Source: Magnetococcales bacterium (GTDB lineage Bacteria; Pseudomonadota; Magnetococcia; Magnetococcales; Magnetaquicoccaceae). From it: DNA of 18,539 nucleotides. Shown piece by piece: positions 15,936 to 18,539 of the stretch (its first letter is position 1; every line of letters begins with the position of its first letter). The notes below the pieces were generated by a model. The model was not told the DNA's origin and searched no databases. It saw nothing but the letters and a program-made list of their open reading frames with translations. The stretch lies in the NCBI GenBank assembly GCA_015228895.1, contig JADGCR010000018.1:1-18539 (forward strand), written 5' to 3'. The position numbers were made by a program, and so were the translations under genes.

Positions 15936-15952
15936 TTGGCACGAACTTGGCA
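15936..15952 (+). promoter_or_regulatory. Sigma-54 (-24/-12) promoter of the GGDEF gene
   Basis: TTGGCACGAACTTGGCA matches the consensus TGGCAC-N5-TTGCA with one mismatch (TGGCA for TTGCA). It has the required GG (15938-15939), exactly 10 bp, and GC (15950-15951). Transcription would start near 15962-15963, leaving a 54-nt leader before the ATG at 16017. Sigma-54 itself is encoded at 3612-5081. The activator is not in the window. Confidence 0.65.
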
Positions 15953-16016
15953 GTATCTTGCATTAAAAATCAGGCAGCAAAAAAGCGCCAGACACAAAAG
16001 CAGGGAGGTGGAGACA

Positions 16017-17042
16017 ATGGGCATCAGCATCACTTTGGAAAACCGCCGCACGTCGATGGTCGATCCATCGCTGTTTGCCAAACAGCCCCGGGACTTGATC
16101 GAGGAGATCGAGGAGTACAAACGGGAGACGCAGCGCCTGGGTCGCATTTACGAGTTGCACCGGCAGCTGGGCACGACCTTGGATCTGGACGCCATGATCG
16201 AAGCCTTTTCCAGATGGCTGTACCCCATGACTCCCCACAATCTGGTGGCCTATCGGCGCTGTGGACGGCAACGGGTGCATACGGCCTGCTCCTGTCATGG
16301 TCCCGACCGTTTGCAGTTGCAGGAGGCGGCCTTGTCGTTGATGTCCACCACCACGCCGTGCGCCGCCGGCGATTTTCTGCCGGAGATCAACCTCTATTAT
16401 CACCTTTGGCCCCTGGACCCGGATCAAAGCGACTGTCTGCTGCTCATCCACCCCCGGCCCAATTTGACCTCGACGACCTTCTTCAGGTTGGAGGAGGAGG
16501 TGTTGCAGGAGTTGCGCGGACCGCTGGAGCGGGCGTTGGCGTATGAGGATCTGTACGATCAGGCGCGCCGGGACGCCTTGACGGGGTTGGTCAACCGTCG
16601 GGTTTTCGAGGAGCGCGCCCACACGGAGATGGCCAACGCCCAGCGTCATGGCCATCCCCTGGTATTGGCCTGCATGGATCTGGATCATTTCAAGGCGATC
16701 AACGACCGGATGGGTCACGGGGAGGGGGACGTGGTCCTGAAGAGGGTCTCCCGGACCTTCGCCTGCACGGTGCGGGATTCGGATCTGTTGGCCCGTGTGG
16801 GCGGGGATGAGTTCGCCATGATTCTCTCCTGCACCACGCTGGAAAACGCCACGTTGCTCATGGAGCGGATTTGCAGTCTGGTCAAGGGGTTGGGTATCCA
16901 CGCCCCCGGTTGCGCCACGTTGGGCGTGAGTGTGGGCCTGGCCCAATGGCTCCCCGCCGACACCCTGGAAACCTGGTGGGAAAAGGCCGACGCCGCCCTC
17001 TACCGCGCCAAGACGGCCGGACGGTCCCAGGTCAGTTTTTGA
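16017..17042 (+). CDS. Diguanylate cyclase (GGDEF domain) with N-terminal sensor region
   Basis: The protein has 341 residues. It should make cyclic di-GMP from two GTP. The N-terminal part holds a helix (DLIEEIEEYKRETQRLGRIY) and a GAF-like region to about 175 (HRQLGTTLDLDAMIEAFSRW; a Cys/His-containing loop, HTACSCHGPD). The GGDEF domain follows: RRDALTGLVNRRVFEERAH, CMDLDHFKAINDRMGHGEGD, and LARVGGDEFAMIL with the active-site GGDEF at 262-266. An RxxD inhibitory site (R253-D256) lies five residues before it, so product inhibition is likely. There is no EAL domain, signal peptide or membrane segment. The ATG at 16017 has an excellent ribosome binding site (GGGAGGTG, 6 nt away); the frame is open to 15936, but that part overlaps the sigma-54 promoter. 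The gene appears to be transcribed alone and ends at a hairpin. Confidence 0.93.
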   Translation: MGISITLENRRTSMVDPSLFAKQPRDLIEEIEEYKRETQRLGRIYELHRQLGTTLDLDAMIEAFSRWLYPMTPHNLVAYRRCGRQRVHTACSCHGPDRLQLQEAALSLMSTTTPCAAGDFLPEINLYYHLWPLDPDQSDCLLLIHPRPNLTSTTFFRLEEEVLQELRGPLERALAYEDLYDQARRDALTGLVNRRVFEERAHTEMANAQRHGHPLVLACMDLDHFKAINDRMGHGEGDVVLKRVSRTFACTVRDSDLLARVGGDEFAMILSCTTLENATLLMERICSLVKGLGIHAPGCATLGVSVGLAQWLPADTLETWWEKADAALYRAKTAGRSQVSF

Positions 17043-17053
17043 CGCGCCCCGCA

Positions 17054-17072
17054 GCGCCAGCCTCCCTGGCGC
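17054..17072. terminator. Hairpin shared by convergent GGDEF and cnoX genes
   Basis: GCGCCAG (17054-17060) and CTGGCGC (17066-17072) form a perfect 7-bp stem with a 5-nt loop. It fits into the 34 bp between the two convergent stops. No U tract on either strand. Confidence 0.5.
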
Positions 17073-17076
17073 GCCT

Positions 17077-17934
17077 TCACGCAAACAGCAGCGCCGACAA
17101 CCGGGGCCGGAAGGTGGCGATCAGGGGGTGGCCGGGACCCAGCAGATCGAACACCCGGATGACGGCCTTGCGCCCCGCGTCGTCTCCGAACCTGCGGTCC
17201 CGGCGCACCACCTCCAGAAACTGGATCAACCCCTCCTCGTAGCGCTCCGCGGCCACCAGGGCCTCGCCCAAGGCCATGCGGGCGGACAGGTCGTCGGGAC
17301 GGGCCGCGACGCTCTCCTCCAAGGGTCCAAGGTCCACGACGGAGGAGGAGAAAACCAATTTGGCGGCCACGAGTCTGGCCTCCGCGCTCTCCCGGTCGCG
17401 GGGTTTCAAACGGGAGAAGGCGGCGTTGGCCTGCTCCATCCGGTCGGTGGCCAGACAGATCCTGGTCAGACCCAGCAGGGCGGCGGCATGGGTCGGCTCC
17501 AGGGAAAGCGCCTCTTCGCACAAGCGTTCGGCCTGGGGGAAATCACTCCGCTCCAGCAGGGCGCGGGCCTGCCGGGCCAGCTTGTCCGCCCCGGAGGGCA
17601 GAGCGTGATCCAGAAAAGCGACGATCCGCGACTCTGGCAGAGCGCCGGTGAATTCATCGACCACCTCCCCATCCACGAACAGCTTGACCGCGGGAATGCC
17701 CCGCACGTTGTACCGGCGGGCCAGATCCGGGTTGCGGTCCGAATCGATCTTGGCCAACACGAAGCGCCCGTCCATCTGGTTGGCCAGTTTGGTCAACAGC
17801 GGCCCCAGCGTGCGGCACGGGCCACACCAGGTGGCCCAGAAATCCACCAGCACCGGCACCGCCCCGGAGCGCTCCAGCACCTCGCGCTCGAAAGTGGCCC
17901 CTTCCACATTCACGACCCATTGCGACTCAGCCAT
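17077..17934 (-). CDS. cnoX: Thioredoxin-TPR co-chaperone CnoX (YbbN family)
   Basis: The protein has 285 residues, the CnoX length. A thioredoxin domain (about 1-110) has VLVDFWATWCGPCRTLGPLL with the active-site pair C37 and C40, and the cis-Pro in RGIPAVKLF. The rest (about 115-285) is TPR-like helices (ARALLERSDFPQAERLCEEA; LGEALVAAERYEEGLIQFLE). In E. coli, CnoX has lost the CxxC and acts as a holdase that passes clients to GroEL; in Caulobacter the WCGPC form also has thioredoxin activity. This protein belongs to the second type. It should be cytosolic, as no signal peptide is seen. The ATG follows GGAGGAG by 7 nt. It lies 22 bp after the murI stop, in the same direction, so the two are probably cotranscribed. 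Confidence 0.9.
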   Translation of the reverse strand: MAESQWVVNVEGATFEREVLERSGAVPVLVDFWATWCGPCRTLGPLLTKLANQMDGRFVLAKIDSDRNPDLARRYNVRGIPAVKLFVDGEVVDEFTGALPESRIVAFLDHALPSGADKLARQARALLERSDFPQAERLCEEALSLEPTHAAALLGLTRICLATDRMEQANAAFSRLKPRDRESAEARLVAAKLVFSSSVVDLGPLEESVAARPDDLSARMALGEALVAAERYEEGLIQFLEVVRRDRRFGDDAGRKAVIRVFDLLGPGHPLIATFRPRLSALLFA

Positions 17935-17956
17935 GTTGCAACTCCTCCATCATCCA

Positions 17957-18539
17957 TTAAAGATCCACCATTTCAACCAATCCCTCGGAGACCCCGGCGA
18001 TGAAACGCACCGCCATCTCCCTGAAACGATCCGCCACGTCCGTCACCAGAAACTCGATTTTCCGCGTCTGATCCGGCGGGGCGGGCTGGATCACCGCCCC
18101 CAGGTAGCGGCCCAACTCGTCCGCCACCGCCGCGGAGGAGTCCACCAGCGGCACCCCCGTCCCCATCACCTGAGCGATCACCGGCGCCAACACCGGATAG
18201 TGGGTGCAACCCAGTATCAAGGCGTCCAGGGAGTGGGACAACAGCGGCGCCAGCGTCTCTTCCACAATCATGCGCACCGCCGGATGGTCCAGCCACCCCT
18301 CCTCCACCAGGGGGACGAACAGGGGGCAGGCCAGGGAAACCACCTGAATCCGCAAATCCAGCGTCGCCAAACGGTCCGGGTAGGCCCCGCTGGCCACCGT
18401 GGAACGGGTGCCGATCACCCCCACCCGTCCCGCCCTCTCCAGCCCGGAGGTCAACTCCAGGGCCGCGCGGCAACCCGGTTCGATCACCCCGATCACCGGA
18501 ACCGGACAATGGGCCCGCAACGCCGCCAGACCCAGGGCC
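17957..18539 (-). CDS. murI: Glutamate racemase, C-terminal part (cut by window edge)
   Basis: About 194 codons are visible; the N-terminal part lies beyond the right edge. MurI converts L-glutamate to the D-glutamate needed for peptidoglycan. Seen: ALRAHCPVPVIGVIEPGCRA, GRVGVIGTRSTVASGAY, VSLACPLFVPLVEEGWLDHP and LDALILGCTHYPVLAPVI, which holds the second catalytic Cys (codon 18208-18206) in the family's GCTHYP motif, then VPLVDSSAAVADELGRYL. The first catalytic Cys lies outside the window. The visible part appears intact. The stop precedes the cnoX ATG by 22 bp. Confidence 0.95.
   Translation of the reverse strand, partial: ALGLAALRAHCPVPVIGVIEPGCRAALELTSGLERAGRVGVIGTRSTVASGAYPDRLATLDLRIQVVSLACPLFVPLVEEGWLDHPAVRMIVEETLAPLLSHSLDALILGCTHYPVLAPVIAQVMGTGVPLVDSSAAVADELGRYLGAVIQPAPPDQTRKIEFLVTDVADRFREMAVRFIAGVSEGLVEMVDL

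Noticed and set aside
15936..16016. Earlier TTG start for the GGDEF protein
   Set aside because: It would begin on the sigma-54 promoter itself; the ATG at 16017 has a strong ribosome binding site.

Overview
The window is 18.5 kb of GC-rich, gene-dense DNA from a Gram-negative bacterium. Kdo/LPS export genes next to rpoN and rapZ, a metK-ahcY pair and a CnoX-type thioredoxin all point to the Proteobacteria. Many cytosolic signalling proteins and the gene mix would suit a deep alphaproteobacterial or magnetotactic (Magnetococcales-like) lineage, but that placement is inference only; no marker gene proves it.

Layout. Positions 1-215 (minus) hold the start of a CBS-domain gene cut by the window edge. 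Divergent from it, 333-5979 is a tight operon kdsD-lptC-lptA-lptB-rpoN-rapZ: Kdo precursor synthesis, the LPS transport bridge and its ATPase, sigma-54, and the RNase adapter RapZ. Several of its genes overlap by 4 nt. metK and ahcY (6089-8575) make SAM and remove SAH; an inverted repeat lies in the metK leader, and a strong hairpin follows ahcY. A convergent minus-strand gene (8647-10650) encodes six TPRs joined to a GT41 (O-GlcNAc-transferase-like) domain.

From 10954 to 15108 lies a four-gene signalling operon: a STAS anti-anti-sigma-like protein; a response regulator of unusual build (REC, OmpR-type winged helix, a degenerate second REC, an HPt-like tail without the usual catalytic His); a CheC-like phosphatase; and a soluble PAS hybrid histidine kinase. 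The set has receiver, kinase, phosphatase and STAS switch parts, but no chemoreceptor and no AAA+ sigma-54 activator.

Positions 15109-15935 are a more AT-rich stretch without a convincing protein gene but rich in structure: a minus-strand hairpin with a U7 tract that looks like the 3' end of a small RNA of about 73 nt, a perfect 15-bp hairpin, and two palindromes sharing GAATCA...TGATTC half-sites. One palindrome sits where an enhancer would lie relative to a near-consensus sigma-54 promoter (GG-N10-GC at 15938-15951), which drives a GGDEF diguanylate cyclase gene (16017-17042). This links the sigma-54 gene in the window to c-di-GMP signalling. The right end (minus strand) carries murI, cut by the window edge, and cnoX, a thioredoxin-TPR co-chaperone gene.

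The best candidates for something undescribed are the STAS / REC-wHTH-REC-HPt / CheC / hybrid-kinase operon and the regulatory island behind it (small RNA, paired palindromes, sigma-54-driven cyclase).
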